A DNA stretch of 29,836 nucleotides from CAKTOF01 sp964523945 (GCA_964523945.1 CAZGBU010000012.1:1-29836), one strand, 5' to 3'; shown: positions 16,018-24,031, numbered from the stretch's first letter. Numbers and translations are program-made. The notes: generated from the letters alone by a model not told the origin.

Positions 16018-16587
16018 ATGGCTACCATTACTGCCAGCGAATTTAGAAACGGAAAGACCTTCGAATATGAGGGAAAATTGATGCAGGTTGTGGAGTTCCA
16101 GCATGTCAAGCCAGGCAAGGGCGCAGCGTTTGTCCGCACCAAGATGAAGAATGTGATCACCGGCGGCGTGACTGAGACATCGTTCAACCCGACGGCAAAA
16201 TTTGAAGAGGCTTTCCTCGAGCGCAAGGATGTGGAATACTCCTACAACGACGGCGATCTGTACTACTTCATGGATCTGGAAACCTATGAGATGGAGCCCA
16301 TTGCCAAGGACGCTCTGCCGGAAAACTTCAAGTTTGTGAAGGAGAACGATCCGTGCAAGCTGCTTTCGTTCAAGGGCAAGGTCTTCTCGGTTGAAATCCC
16401 GAACTTTGTTGAGCTGGTTGTCACGCAGACCGATCCGGGCTTTGCGGGCAACACCGCTACCAACGTGCTCAAACCCGCGACGGTGGAGACGGGCGCCGAG
16501 GTCAAGGTACCGCTGTTCATCAACGAGGGCGACCGGATCCGTATCGACACGCGTACCGGTGAATATCTGGAGCGCTGCAAGAACTGA
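16018..16587 (+). CDS. efp: Translation elongation factor P
   Basis: EF-P relieves ribosome stalling at proline stretches. It has 189 residues and the three-domain KOW/OB/OB layout. The tip loop reads HVKPGKGAAF with Lys34 at the position modified in other bacteria; the modification enzyme cannot be told from this window. ATG 16018 is preferred to ATG 16012 because TAGGAGG ends one base before the latter and seven bases before the former, and the protein then begins MATITASEFRNGKTF. Confidence 0.98.
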   Translation: MATITASEFRNGKTFEYEGKLMQVVEFQHVKPGKGAAFVRTKMKNVITGGVTETSFNPTAKFEEAFLERKDVEYSYNDGDLYYFMDLETYEMEPIAKDALPENFKFVKENDPCKLLSFKGKVFSVEIPNFVELVVTQTDPGFAGNTATNVLKPATVETGAEVKVPLFINEGDRIRIDTRTGEYLERCKN

Positions 16588-16608
16588 CTTTATCTGGAGG
16601 GTTACAAC

Positions 16609-17010
16609 ATGACGCTTTCTGAAAAAGCCGCCTACCTCAAGGGCCTGAAAGACGGGCTGAATCTCGACACCGAAAAGCCGGAGGGCAGGCTGATCGAGGG
16701 GATGCTCGACATGCTCGAGGATGTCGCGCTGGCCATTTCGGATCTTGACGACAACGCTGCCGCCGTTTCCGACGAGCTGGACATGATCTCCGACGAGCTC
16801 GACGCAATCGAGGAGTATCTCGACGACGATGACGAATTTGACGAGGACAACGAAGAAGACGAGGATGACGACGACGTCTATTATGAGGTCAAATGCCCGT
16901 CGTGCGAGGAAGTGATCACCGTCGATGAGGACATGCTCGAGCAGGGCGTGATCGAGTGCCCGAACTGCGGCGAAGAGCTGGAGTTTGAGCTTGACGGCGA
17001 AGAGGAATAA
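16609..17010 (+). CDS. CD1247-type small acidic zinc ribbon protein
   Basis: A 133-residue protein. The N-terminal domain, about residues 1-70 (EKAAYLKGLKDGLNLD, then heptad-like ISDLDDNAAAVSDELDMI), resembles the CD1247 N-terminal family of Clostridia. A strongly acidic linker of Asp/Glu runs over about residues 72-90, and a C-terminal zinc ribbon has CPSC and CPNC pairs about 22 residues apart. The function is unknown; I infer a soluble protein-protein or nucleic acid interaction role. It begins 21 bases after the efp stop with a GGAGG site and ends at a terminator, so it is very likely co-transcribed with efp. Confidence 0.88.
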   Translation: MTLSEKAAYLKGLKDGLNLDTEKPEGRLIEGMLDMLEDVALAISDLDDNAAAVSDELDMISDELDAIEEYLDDDDEFDEDNEEDEDDDDVYYEVKCPSCEEVITVDEDMLEQGVIECPNCGEELEFELDGEEE

Positions 17011-17024
17011 ACCCGAATCTGAAG

Positions 17025-17059
17025 GCGGCGCAGCCCATCCGGCTGCGCCGCTTGCTTTT
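17025..17059 (+). terminator. Intrinsic terminator after the efp unit
   Basis: An 11-bp perfect GC-rich stem (17025-17035 with 17041-17051) with a CATCC loop, followed by TTGCTTTT. It closes the efp and CD1247-like unit. Confidence 0.82.
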
Positions 17060-17192
17060 GCTCGGCGGCAGAAGCCATACAAATGAGCTATGGAGCGCAA
17101 TAAGGCACAGGTATTTTACATTTTCCCGCGAAATAGCAGAGAAAAGCGGCCGGATTCCGGTTGAACCGGCCTGCGACGGAGGAGGAACAGCA

Positions 17193-18287
17193 ATGGAATA
17201 CCGGAAGCTCCCACATGGGACGGAACAGATCAGCATTTTGGGCATGGGCGCAAGCTCCATCGGCATGGCGGGGGAGAAAGAAATCCAGGCAACATTGGAG
17301 CTGGCGCTCGCGCGCGGCGTGAATTTCTTCGATCTGGCGTCGGCGGACGCCGTACCGTTCCCGGTCTATGGCAAAGCGATGGCCGGCATTCGGGACAGGG
17401 TCTATCTCCAGATTCACTTCGGCGCCGACTACCAGACCGGCATGTATGGCTGGACGACCGATCTTGACGAGATCAAGCGCTCCATCGACTGGCAGCTCAC
17501 GGCATTGAAGACGGACTACATCGACTTCGGCTTTCTCCACTGCCTCGATGAGGAAACCGATCTGAACCGTGTGGTGGAGGGCGGTGTGCTGGACTATATC
17601 CGGCAGCTGCAGCGTGACGGCGTCGTACGCCATATCGGCCTGAGCTCGCATACGCCCCGTGTGGCGAATCTGGTACTGGATCTGGGCGTCATCGATCTGA
17701 TGATGTTCAGCATTAACCCCGGATATGACTACCATCATGGTGACTACGCCATCGGCGGCGCAGAAGAGCGCATGGCGCTCTACCGCCGCTGTGAAGCGGA
17801 AGGCGTTGGTATTTCTGTGATGAAAGCATTCAGCGGCGGGCAGCTCCTGAACGCGAAAACATCGCCGTTCGGCAAGGCGCTTACCGAGTATCAGTGTATC
17901 CAGTATGCGCTGGATAAGCCTGGCGTACTGACGGTTCTGCCCGGTGTAAGGGATCGTTGCGATCTGGAGCTTCTGCTGGGATTTTTGGACGCCGCACCGG
18001 CGGAGCGGGACTATTCGATCCTGGGCACGTTTACACCGCGCGATGCCGATGGCGTATGTGTCTATTGCAATCACTGCCAGCCCTGCCCGGTTGGACTGGA
18101 CATTGGATTGATCAACAAATACTATGATCTGGCAAAGGCCGGTGATCCGCTTGCCGTCAGCCATTATGAAAATCTGGACAAGCACGCCGGGGACTGTGTC
18201 GGCTGCGGTCACTGTGACCGGCGCTGTCCGTTTCATGTGGCGCAGAGTACGCGGATGCAGGAGATCCAGACCTATTTTGGCCGCTGA
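17193..18287 (+). CDS. Aldo/keto reductase-like protein with C-terminal 4Fe-4S domain and altered catalytic tetrad
   Basis: A 364-residue protein with an AKR TIM barrel (residues 1 to about 285) followed by a ferredoxin-like tail. The tail has CVYCNHCQPCP and CVGCGHCDRRCP, enough Cys for at least one and perhaps two iron-sulfur clusters. Compared with classical AKRs the catalytic Asp (D47) and His (H116, in DYIDFGFLHCLD) are present, but the Tyr position is D52 and the Lys position in RDRVYLQIHFG is H75, so ordinary carbonyl reduction is doubtful. ATG 17193 is chosen because GGAGGAGG lies just upstream; the frame is open from 17052 but has no good start there. It stands alone between two terminators. 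The substrate is unknown. Confidence 0.88.
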   Translation: MEYRKLPHGTEQISILGMGASSIGMAGEKEIQATLELALARGVNFFDLASADAVPFPVYGKAMAGIRDRVYLQIHFGADYQTGMYGWTTDLDEIKRSIDWQLTALKTDYIDFGFLHCLDEETDLNRVVEGGVLDYIRQLQRDGVVRHIGLSSHTPRVANLVLDLGVIDLMMFSINPGYDYHHGDYAIGGAEERMALYRRCEAEGVGISVMKAFSGGQLLNAKTSPFGKALTEYQCIQYALDKPGVLTVLPGVRDRCDLELLLGFLDAAPAERDYSILGTFTPRDADGVCVYCNHCQPCPVGLDIGLINKYYDLAKAGDPLAVSHYENLDKHAGDCVGCGHCDRRCPFHVAQSTRMQEIQTYFGR

Positions 18288-18305
18288 GTTCTGCGGACAG
18301 CGCAG

Positions 18306-18339
18306 GGCCGGCAGAATTCGATGCTCTGCCGGCCTTTTT
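18306..18339 (+). terminator. Intrinsic terminator after the aldo/keto reductase-like gene
   Basis: A 10-bp perfect stem (18306-18315 with 18325-18334), a nine-base loop and TTTTT. It faces the terminator of the minus-strand block about 70 bases on, so the two units converge here. Confidence 0.88.
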
Positions 18340-18404
18340 GCATGCGCGCCCGCGCTGTAGCGCCGTGCGGAGAATTCCAGCGTTACGGAACCTGTCCAGA
18401 TGCG

Positions 18405-18442
18405 CAAAATGCCTGCCCGGCATCCTGTGAGCCGGGCGGGCA
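18405..18442 (-). terminator. Intrinsic terminator after the NlpC/P60 gene (minus strand)
   Basis: On the minus strand TGCCCGCCCGGC pairs with GCCGGGCAGGCA (one C-A mismatch) around a nine-base loop and is followed by TTTT. Confidence 0.75.
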
Positions 18443-18453
18443 TTCGTGATTCT

Positions 18454-19353
18454 TCAGCCGACGATGCGGCGGGCGCCAACATAACGCGAAGCGTAATAGG
18501 TGTCGCTGAGGCTTGTCACCTTGACGCCGCCGGATGCGGCGTGGATGAAGTTGCCGTTGCCGACATAGATGCCGACATGTGTTGCGGCGGCGGAAGAGCT
18601 GTATGTACGATTAAAAAAGACCAGATCGCCAACCTGAAGCTCGGACATCGAGACGGAGTATCCGTTGCTGAGCTGCTGCGCAGCGGTGCGGTTGAGCGAA
18701 TAGCCGAATGCGTTATAGACGTATTTGGTAAAGCCGGAACAGTCAAAACCGCTTGGCGAGGTGCCGCCCCAGACATAGGGCGAACCGAGAAGCGTGTAGG
18801 CGTAATCCACAATCTGGCTGCCAATGCTGGCCACATAGCCGGAGCTGTTTGTCAGCGGCGATTCCGTCAGAGCAAGCAAATCGCTGCGGACATAGCCGGT
18901 GTAGCCGTTGAAATTGACCTTGTAGAACGTACTGTTGATGCCGATGATCTCAGCAGTTTGTCCCTCGGTCATCTGGACGAGCAGATCGCTGTCAGCAGAG
19001 GGCGAGGAGCGGACGTTGACCACCGAAGAATTGGCCATGCCGTCGCCGAGCTGCACATTTTCGGCTGCCTTGAATGTGATGTAATCCTTTGACATATAGC
19101 CGATGTCGAGGTTATAGTCCACCAGATACCAGCCAGTGCCGGTGTCGCGGATAATCACGACATAGTCACCGTAGGAAGCCGTTGAAATAGAGTCGGAACT
19201 GGTGCTGGCCTGCTCACGCAGCCGAAGGCCGCTGCTGGTATTGACAATCCCGACGCCGATTTTCAACTCTGTCGCATTTGCGAAGATCATCAGGCCGGCA
19301 AGTGCGATCGCCATCATCAGGGTCAGCCGGATTAATTTGCTCACATGCTTCAT
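18454..19353 (-). CDS. Secreted SH3-domain NlpC/P60 peptidoglycan endopeptidase
   Basis: A 299-residue exported cell-wall hydrolase. The signal peptide covers residues 1 to about 28 (MKHVSKLIRLTLMMAIALAG). Two bacterial SH3 domains follow, at about 32-95 (GLRLREQAS) and 102-162 (VVNVRSSPSADSDLLVQM), which probably bind peptidoglycan. The NlpC/P60 domain covers about 175-299: the catalytic Cys205 is in GFDCSGFTKYVY, His259 is in ATHVGIYVG, and His271 is in FIHAASGG. Proteins of this build cleave the D-Glu to diamino acid bond of stem peptides. ATG at 19353 has AGGAGG in front; the longer frame upstream has no ribosome binding site. A hairpin lies between this gene and its upstream neighbour. 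Confidence 0.94.
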   Translation of the reverse strand: MKHVSKLIRLTLMMAIALAGLMIFANATELKIGVGIVNTSSGLRLREQASTSSDSISTASYGDYVVIIRDTGTGWYLVDYNLDIGYMSKDYITFKAAENVQLGDGMANSSVVNVRSSPSADSDLLVQMTEGQTAEIIGINSTFYKVNFNGYTGYVRSDLLALTESPLTNSSGYVASIGSQIVDYAYTLLGSPYVWGGTSPSGFDCSGFTKYVYNAFGYSLNRTAAQQLSNGYSVSMSELQVGDLVFFNRTYSSSAAATHVGIYVGNGNFIHAASGGVKVTSLSDTYYASRYVGARRIVG

Positions 19354-19366
19354 TTGGAACCTCCTG

Positions 19367-19406
19367 AAAAATGAAACGGGCACATCGGCGGATGCCAATG
19401 TGCCCG
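19367..19406 (-). terminator. Hairpin with U-rich tail between two minus-strand genes
   Basis: On the minus strand CGGGCACAT pairs exactly with ATGTGCCCG (19398-19406 with 19377-19385) and TTTCATTTTT follows, directly before the ribosome binding site of the NlpC/P60 gene. It may terminate or attenuate transcription from the 19417-19707 gene. I see no separate strong promoter for the NlpC/P60 gene in this gap, so it could depend on read-through. Confidence 0.65.
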
Positions 19407-19416
19407 GGTGAAGCGC

Positions 19417-19707
19417 TCACTTGGAAGCGAGCGCCCGCTCCAGCCACACACAGCCAACATCCAAAGCGGTGTAGAAGCCGTCTTTCTCACTCTTTTTCAT
19501 CACGCGGTCGCGCGATTTGATGGTCGGATCGGTCAGCTGCAGCTGGACGGAAACGCGGGAGGCGATCTCCACGCCGTTTTCCTTTTTGGTGTCCAGGATC
19601 TGCATCATGACGATGTACTTGTCGGACATCGAACCATAATAGACCATGTTGTCCTTGCGCATCAGGGGATGTCCCTTGTAGCACAAGCCTGCATTTTTCT
19701 CAGACAT
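19417..19707 (-). CDS. Small conserved-looking cytoplasmic protein of unknown function
   Basis: A 96-residue protein beginning MSEKNAGLCYKGHPLMRKDN and containing MVYYGSMSDKYIVMMQIL, a KVSVQLQLTDP-like stretch and a final GCVWLERALASK. There is no signal peptide or membrane span. I cannot name a function; I believe similar small proteins occur in other Oscillospiraceae but could not check. The start is well supported: AGGAGG lies about 6 bases before ATG 19707, and a near-consensus promoter lies just upstream of that. Confidence 0.85.
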   Translation of the reverse strand: MSEKNAGLCYKGHPLMRKDNMVYYGSMSDKYIVMMQILDTKKENGVEIASRVSVQLQLTDPTIKSRDRVMKKSEKDGFYTALDVGCVWLERALASK

Positions 19708-19735
19708 TGTTACCTCCTGATCAAAATGTAACCAA

Positions 19736-19764
19736 ATTGTAGCACATCGTTTCCGCCTTGTCAA
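19736..19764 (-). promoter_or_regulatory. Strong sigma-A promoter for the 19417-19707 gene (minus strand)
   Basis: On the minus strand a perfect TTGACA (19759-19764), a 17-base spacer and TACAAT (19736-19741) with TGC before the -10 box. The leader is very short (about 20 bases). Confidence 0.88.
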
Positions 19765-19852
19765 CACTGAAAATTACAATTTGTTTCCGATGCGGGCGAA
19801 CGCAAGCAATTTGGCCCGAACTGCTGGGGAAAATGGATGTTGTTTGGGTTCC

Positions 19853-19883
19853 AAAAAAAGAGACCCTGCGGGCGCAGAGTCTC
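19853..19883 (-). terminator. Intrinsic terminator after ireB (minus strand)
   Basis: An inverted repeat with 10-11 bp arms at 19860-19883, followed on the minus strand by seven T (19853-19859). Confidence 0.87.
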
Positions 19884-19893
19884 GCGGAGCGGC

Positions 19894-20139
19894 TCAGTCG
19901 AACAGATAGTGCCGGACCAGATCCTGCAACAGCTCGTCACGGTCGAGCTTGCAGATGAGGCTCCTGGCGTTGTTGTGGTTGGTGATATACGTCGGATCCT
20001 CGCTCAGAAGGTAGCCGACAATCTGGTTGATGGGGTTGTAGCCTTTTTCGCTGAGCGAGCGGTAAACCTCAGTCAGCGTCTTTTTCATCTCAAGATTCGC
20101 GTCATCCGGCACAATAAACTTAATGGTGTTGCTGTCCAT
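19894..20139 (-). CDS. ireB: IreB family regulator (UPF0297/YrzL)
   Basis: An 81-residue protein nearly identical in pattern to IreB: NTIKFIVPDDANLEMKKTL, SEKGYNPINQIVGYLLSEDP, DPTYITNHNNAR and LICKLDRDELLQDLVR. In Enterococcus faecalis IreB is a phosphorylation target of the PASTA kinase IreK and a negative regulator of cephalosporin resistance; that this holds here is inference. ATG 20139 has AAGGAGGCC upstream. In many Firmicutes the gene is followed by ruvX (yrrK) and a yrzB-like gene; here it has its own promoter and terminator and stands alone. Confidence 0.95.
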   Translation of the reverse strand: MDSNTIKFIVPDDANLEMKKTLTEVYRSLSEKGYNPINQIVGYLLSEDPTYITNHNNARSLICKLDRDELLQDLVRHYLFD

Positions 20140-20170
20140 TTGTATGGCCTCCTTCCCAGCCGTTGCATCT

Positions 20171-20199
20171 ATCATAGACCAATTCAGAATAAAAGTAAA
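20171..20199 (-). promoter_or_regulatory. Candidate sigma-A promoter for ireB (minus strand)
   Basis: On the minus strand TTTACT (20194-20199), a 17-base spacer and TATGAT (20171-20176). It is located just after the pheT terminator. Confidence 0.6.
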
Positions 20200-20212
20200 G
20201 GACAAACCGGTG

Positions 20213-20246
20213 AAAAAAGTGGAAGAATCCAAAAGGATTCTTCCAC
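20213..20246 (-). terminator. Intrinsic terminator after pheT (minus strand)
   Basis: A perfect 12-bp stem (20219-20230 with 20235-20246) with a four-base loop, followed on the minus strand by six T. It ends the pheST operon. Confidence 0.92.
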
Positions 20247-20273
20247 CCAAATCGCAATTCTATTCGCCGGCGT

Positions 20274-22670
20274 TCAGCGCAGGACGGCACCGCACTCGGT
20301 CGCAAGCGCAGAGAGGATCGCCTGCACGTCGGCGTCTGCCTCTTCGCCTGTCAGCGAGCGGTCGTCTGCGCGCAGCACCAGATTGAATGCGACGGACTTT
20401 TTGCCGGCCGGGATACTGCTGCCGCGGTAGATATCAAACAGGCTGGCTTCCTTGAGCAGTCCTTTGGCGCCGCGGACGATAGCCGCCTGCAGCTGGCCGA
20501 CCGTCACTGCCTCGTCACAGACGACGGCGATGTCGCGGGTGACCGACGGGAAGCGGGGCAGCGGCTGATATTCCGGCTGTCCGCCGCGCGCGGCCAGCAG
20601 CGCGTCGAACGACAGCTCTGCTGCATACAGTTCGTGATCAACGTCGTAGCTGCGGGCTGTCAGCGGATGAACTTGGCCGAGCACGCCGATGTACCGATCG
20701 CCGGCCCAGACGGCAGCGCAGCGGCCGGGGTGATAGGACGGGTTATCCCGCACGGCCTCAAAGCGGATCTGCTGCGCGCGGATTGCGCCGAGCAGCGCTT
20801 CGACCGCGCCCTTGAGCGCAAAGAAGTCCATATCCGGGCCGTATGCACCCAGCGTCAGGTATTTCAGCTCGTTGGCCAGGCCGTCTTTCCCGCCGGGCAG
20901 ATAGACGCGCCCAAGCTCATAGAGCAGCGCGGTCTGGTTGCGGAAGCTGTAATTGCGCGCGAGAATTTCGAGCATCGACGGCAGCGTGCTGGTGCGCATA
21001 ATCGACGTATCCTCGCCAAGCGGATTGAGGATGCGCATTGACGCGCGGCGCGGATCATCTGCCGGCCAGCGGATTTTGTCATAACAGGTCGGCGAGACAA
21101 ACGAATAGGTGAGAATCTCGTCGTAGCCGAGCGCGCGGCACACGCTGGCGAGCTGCTGTTCAAGCTTCTGTTCGGGGCTGTAGCCGCCCTGTGTGGTCTC
21201 GCCGCGCTGGAGCGTACAGGGGATGTTGTTATAGCCGTAGAAGCGGGCAACCTCCTCGGCCAGGTCGGCCATCGACTGGACGTCGCCGCGCCAGGATGGG
21301 ACGGTGACGCTGCCGTCCCGGGCGGTGAAGCCGAGCGAGACAAGGATGCGCACCATCTCTTCAGCTGGGATGTCCGTACCGAGCAGTGCATTGATCCGGT
21401 CTGGCTCGAGCGGCAGAACGGTTGGGTCGGGAACGTGGTTGAGCACGTCGATCACACCGTCGACAACCTCGCCGGCACCAAGCATCTCAACCAGCTCGCA
21501 TGCGCGGTTGACGGCCGGCAGCGTGCTCATCGGATCGAGGCCTTTTTCGAATTTGGACGAGGCTTCGGTGCGCATGCCGAGTGCGAGCGCGCCTTTGCGG
21601 ATGCAGGTCCCGTCGAAGCAGGCGGACTCGAACACAACATCGACCGTATCATCAACGATCTCAGAGTTTTCACCGCCCATGATCCCGGCCAGGCCGACCG
21701 CGCGCGTTTCATCCGCGATCACCAGATGGTCTGGCGTCAGCCTGCGCAGATTGCCGTCAAGCGTGGTCAGCTCTTCGCCCGCCTCTGCGCGGCGGACAAT
21801 GATTTTCCCGCCCTGCACATAGCGGTAGTCGAACGCATGCATCGGCTGGCCGTACTCAAGCATGACATAGTTTGTGATATCGACGATATTGTTGATCGGG
21901 CGCACGCCCATCGCGCGCAGCCGCTCACGCATCCACTTCGGGCTGGGCGCGATCTTGACGTTGCGCACCATGCGCGCGGTATAGCGCGGCACAAGGTCGG
22001 CCGCCGGCGTCTGGACGTCGAGCAGTTCCGTCAGGCTGCCCTGCGCGCCGCCGCGTACAATCGGCTCGTGCAGCGTCAGCTCGCCGCCAAAGACCGCTGC
22101 TGCCTCACGTGCCAGGCCGATGACAGACAGGCAGTCCGGCCGGTTGGGCGTGATTTCAAACTCAACCACATGGTCGTCGAGGCCGACAGCGGTGCGGATA
22201 TCTTCGCCGACGGTCAGACCGGTCAGTTCCGGATCGTCGGACAGGATCCAGATGCCGTCGTCGCAGGCGGTGGGGAAGTCACGCTGCTCCAGTCCCAGCT
22301 CCTGATAGGAGCAGAGCATGCCGTTGGACACCTCGCCGCGCAGCTTGCCCTTTTCAATTTTTTTGCCGCCGGGCAGCAGCGCCTTGTGGCGCGCAACCGG
22401 GACGAGGTCGCCCTGCTTAACGTTTTGCGCGCCGGTGACAATCTGGATCGGCTCGCTCTCGCCGACGTCAACCTGGCAGATCCACATATGATCCGAATTT
22501 GGATGGCGCATCAGCGAGAGCACCTGCCCGACGACGACGTTCTGAATGTCCGCGCCCTGCACGGTCGTGATCTCGACCTTCGAACCTGCAATGGTCATCG
22601 CCTCGGAGAACGTCTTATCGTCCACATCGACCCGGACAAATTCATTCAGCCATTTTCTGCTTAAATTCAT
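20274..22670 (-). CDS. pheT: Phenylalanyl-tRNA synthetase beta subunit
   Basis: The large subunit of the alpha2-beta2 enzyme that charges tRNA-Phe. It has 798 residues, as usual. In order: N-terminal MNLSRKWLNEFVRV, an EMAP-like tRNA-binding domain at about 40-150 (GQVLSLMRHPNSDHMWICQVDVG), the B3/B4 editing region around 200-400, the B5 domain, the synthetase-like core, and a C-terminal ferredoxin-fold anticodon-binding domain (FPSVTRDIAVVCDE, then SVAFNLVLRADDRSLT). It lies 18 bases downstream of pheS and shares its T-box-controlled transcript. Confidence 0.98.
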   Translation of the reverse strand: MNLSRKWLNEFVRVDVDDKTFSEAMTIAGSKVEITTVQGADIQNVVVGQVLSLMRHPNSDHMWICQVDVGESEPIQIVTGAQNVKQGDLVPVARHKALLPGGKKIEKGKLRGEVSNGMLCSYQELGLEQRDFPTACDDGIWILSDDPELTGLTVGEDIRTAVGLDDHVVEFEITPNRPDCLSVIGLAREAAAVFGGELTLHEPIVRGGAQGSLTELLDVQTPAADLVPRYTARMVRNVKIAPSPKWMRERLRAMGVRPINNIVDITNYVMLEYGQPMHAFDYRYVQGGKIIVRRAEAGEELTTLDGNLRRLTPDHLVIADETRAVGLAGIMGGENSEIVDDTVDVVFESACFDGTCIRKGALALGMRTEASSKFEKGLDPMSTLPAVNRACELVEMLGAGEVVDGVIDVLNHVPDPTVLPLEPDRINALLGTDIPAEEMVRILVSLGFTARDGSVTVPSWRGDVQSMADLAEEVARFYGYNNIPCTLQRGETTQGGYSPEQKLEQQLASVCRALGYDEILTYSFVSPTCYDKIRWPADDPRRASMRILNPLGEDTSIMRTSTLPSMLEILARNYSFRNQTALLYELGRVYLPGGKDGLANELKYLTLGAYGPDMDFFALKGAVEALLGAIRAQQIRFEAVRDNPSYHPGRCAAVWAGDRYIGVLGQVHPLTARSYDVDHELYAAELSFDALLAARGGQPEYQPLPRFPSVTRDIAVVCDEAVTVGQLQAAIVRGAKGLLKEASLFDIYRGSSIPAGKKSVAFNLVLRADDRSLTGEEADADVQAILSALATECGAVLR

Positions 22671-22688
22671 GACAGCTTCGCCCCTTTC

Positions 22689-23714
22689 TCAAAACTGCTC
22701 GAGGAAGCGGACGTCGTTTTCGAAAATCAGACGCATATCCGCAATCTTATACTGCCGCATCGCGATCCGCTCCAGGCCGATGCCGAACGCCCAGCCGGAG
22801 TAGACCTCCGGATCGATGCCGGACATCTCCAGCACGCGCGGGTGGATCATGCCGGCGCCGAGCACCTCGATCCATCCCTCGCCCTTACAGGTCGGGCATC
22901 CGGCGCCGCCGCACTTATAGCACTGCACGTCCATTTCGCAGCTCGGTTCGGTGAACGGAAAGTGGTGCGGGCGGAAGCGGGTGACCGTGCCTGCGCCGTA
23001 GAGCTGCTCGACAACGGCGTTGAGTGTGCCCTTGAGGTCGGCCATGGTGACGCCCTTGTCGATGACCATGCCCTCGACCTGATGGAACATCGGGCTGTGC
23101 GTAGCGTCAACCTCGTCCTTGCGGTAGACGCGGCCGGGCGCGATAATGCGAATGGGAAGCTCCATCGTCTCCATCGCGTGCACCTGCATCGGCGAGGTTT
23201 GGCTGCGCAGCATGACGCGGCTGTCGGTATCGAAATAGAACGTATCTGACCAGTCGCGGCTCGGATGACCCTCGTCGGCATTGAGCCGGTCGAAGTTATA
23301 GTAGGCCAGCTCCACCTCCGGACCGTCGAGCACGGTGAATCCCATGCCGACAAAGATGTCCTCGATCTCGCGCAGTGCGGTGTTCATCGGATGGCTGTGG
23401 CCAAGCCGGGGCACACGGCCGGGAATTGTGACATCAATCGCCTCTTCGGCCATGCGGGTCTCGAGCGCCTGCGCCTCGAGCGCCTGCCGCCGCTGTTCGA
23501 TGGCCTGCTCGATTGCGGCGCGTACACTGTTGGCGAGCTGCCCCATCACCGGGCGCTGCTCGGCCGGCAGCGCACCCATCTGCTTGAGCACCGCTGTCAG
23601 CTCGCCCTTTTTGCCGAGGATGCTCACGCGGAGCTGCTCGAGCGCGGCAATGCTGTCCGCAGCGCCGAGCGCCTCCAATGCGCGCTGCCAGATCTGCTCC
23701 AGTTGCTGCTCCAT
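22689..23714 (-). CDS. pheS: Phenylalanyl-tRNA synthetase alpha subunit
   Basis: The catalytic alpha subunit, 341 residues. An N-terminal coiled coil (residues 1 to about 85) precedes the class II core with SHPMNTALREIEDIF, the motif 2 region (IIAPGRVYRKDEVDATHSPMFHQ) and motif 3 (GWAFGIGLERIAMRQY). A Cys4 knuckle, CYKCGGAGCPTCKG, sits before ILHPRV-like sequence as in many Firmicutes PheS proteins. AAAGGAGT precedes ATG 23714. It is the first gene after the T-box leader. Confidence 0.98.
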   Translation of the reverse strand: MEQQLEQIWQRALEALGAADSIAALEQLRVSILGKKGELTAVLKQMGALPAEQRPVMGQLANSVRAAIEQAIEQRRQALEAQALETRMAEEAIDVTIPGRVPRLGHSHPMNTALREIEDIFVGMGFTVLDGPEVELAYYNFDRLNADEGHPSRDWSDTFYFDTDSRVMLRSQTSPMQVHAMETMELPIRIIAPGRVYRKDEVDATHSPMFHQVEGMVIDKGVTMADLKGTLNAVVEQLYGAGTVTRFRPHHFPFTEPSCEMDVQCYKCGGAGCPTCKGEGWIEVLGAGMIHPRVLEMSGIDPEVYSGWAFGIGLERIAMRQYKIADMRLIFENDVRFLEQF

Positions 23715-23740
23715 ATCAAAACTCCTTTATTGAAAATACA

Positions 23741-23781
23741 AAACAAAAGGCCTCTCGTCCGCCAAAAGGGGACGAAAGACC
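23741..23781 (-). terminator. T-box terminator hairpin before pheS (minus strand)
   Basis: On the minus strand GGTCTTTCGTCC (23770-23781) pairs with GGACGAGAGGCC (23749-23760, with G-U pairs) and is followed by TTTTGTTTTG. It is mutually exclusive with the antiterminator that uses the T-box core. Confidence 0.9.
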
Positions 23782-23990
23782 TGGTCTTCCGCGGTACCAC
23801 CCGCACTTCGCGTCTGACAACGCGCACTCTGCACCCATAACGGAGTCACCCGGCCGGCCCTACTGCATGGTTCAGGCGGCAGCTCACGGGGGAAAGCCCA
23901 TCCGCCCGCCCGGGGATGGATCGCAGCATCCCATCCTCTCTTTGCCGGGACGATTGGCGGCAGACAGCCCGTTCATCGCTTTTTTCTGCA
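23741..23990 (-). ncRNA. Phenylalanine T-box leader controlling pheST
   Basis: A tRNA-sensing leader that lets transcription continue when uncharged tRNA-Phe binds. On the minus strand the T-box core GGGTGGTACCGCG lies at about 23790-23802. Stem I can be drawn: ACGGG pairs with CCCGT (23968-23972 with 23886-23890) and CCGCC with GGCGG (23956-23960 with 23902-23906), leaving an internal loop whose 3' side contains TTC at 23892-23894, a Phe codon in the expected specifier position. The distal hairpin GGATGG...CCATCC (23914-23936) follows an AGAGA element. The competing terminator is at 23741-23781. The core and terminator are certain; the specifier assignment is by hand folding. Confidence 0.93.
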
Positions 23991-23994
23991 AGCA

Positions 23995-24023
23995 AGTCTA
24001 GCACAAAATTCCGCCCGGTGCAA
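23995..24023 (-). promoter_or_regulatory. Sigma-A promoter of the pheST T-box transcript (minus strand)
   Basis: On the minus strand TTGCAC (24018-24023), a 17-base spacer and TAGACT (23995-24000) with TGC before the -10 box. It is back to back with the nnr promoter. Confidence 0.75.
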
Positions 24024-24031
24024 CAAGAAAA

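Noticed and set aside
17060..17192. Possible upstream extension of the aldo/keto reductase-like protein from 17052
   Set aside because: The extra residues include the terminator region and have no start signal; ATG 17193 has an excellent ribosome binding site.
21435..22664. 409-codon plus-strand open frame opposite pheT
   Set aside because: It lies wholly inside pheT, and has no ribosome binding site and no domain-like features.
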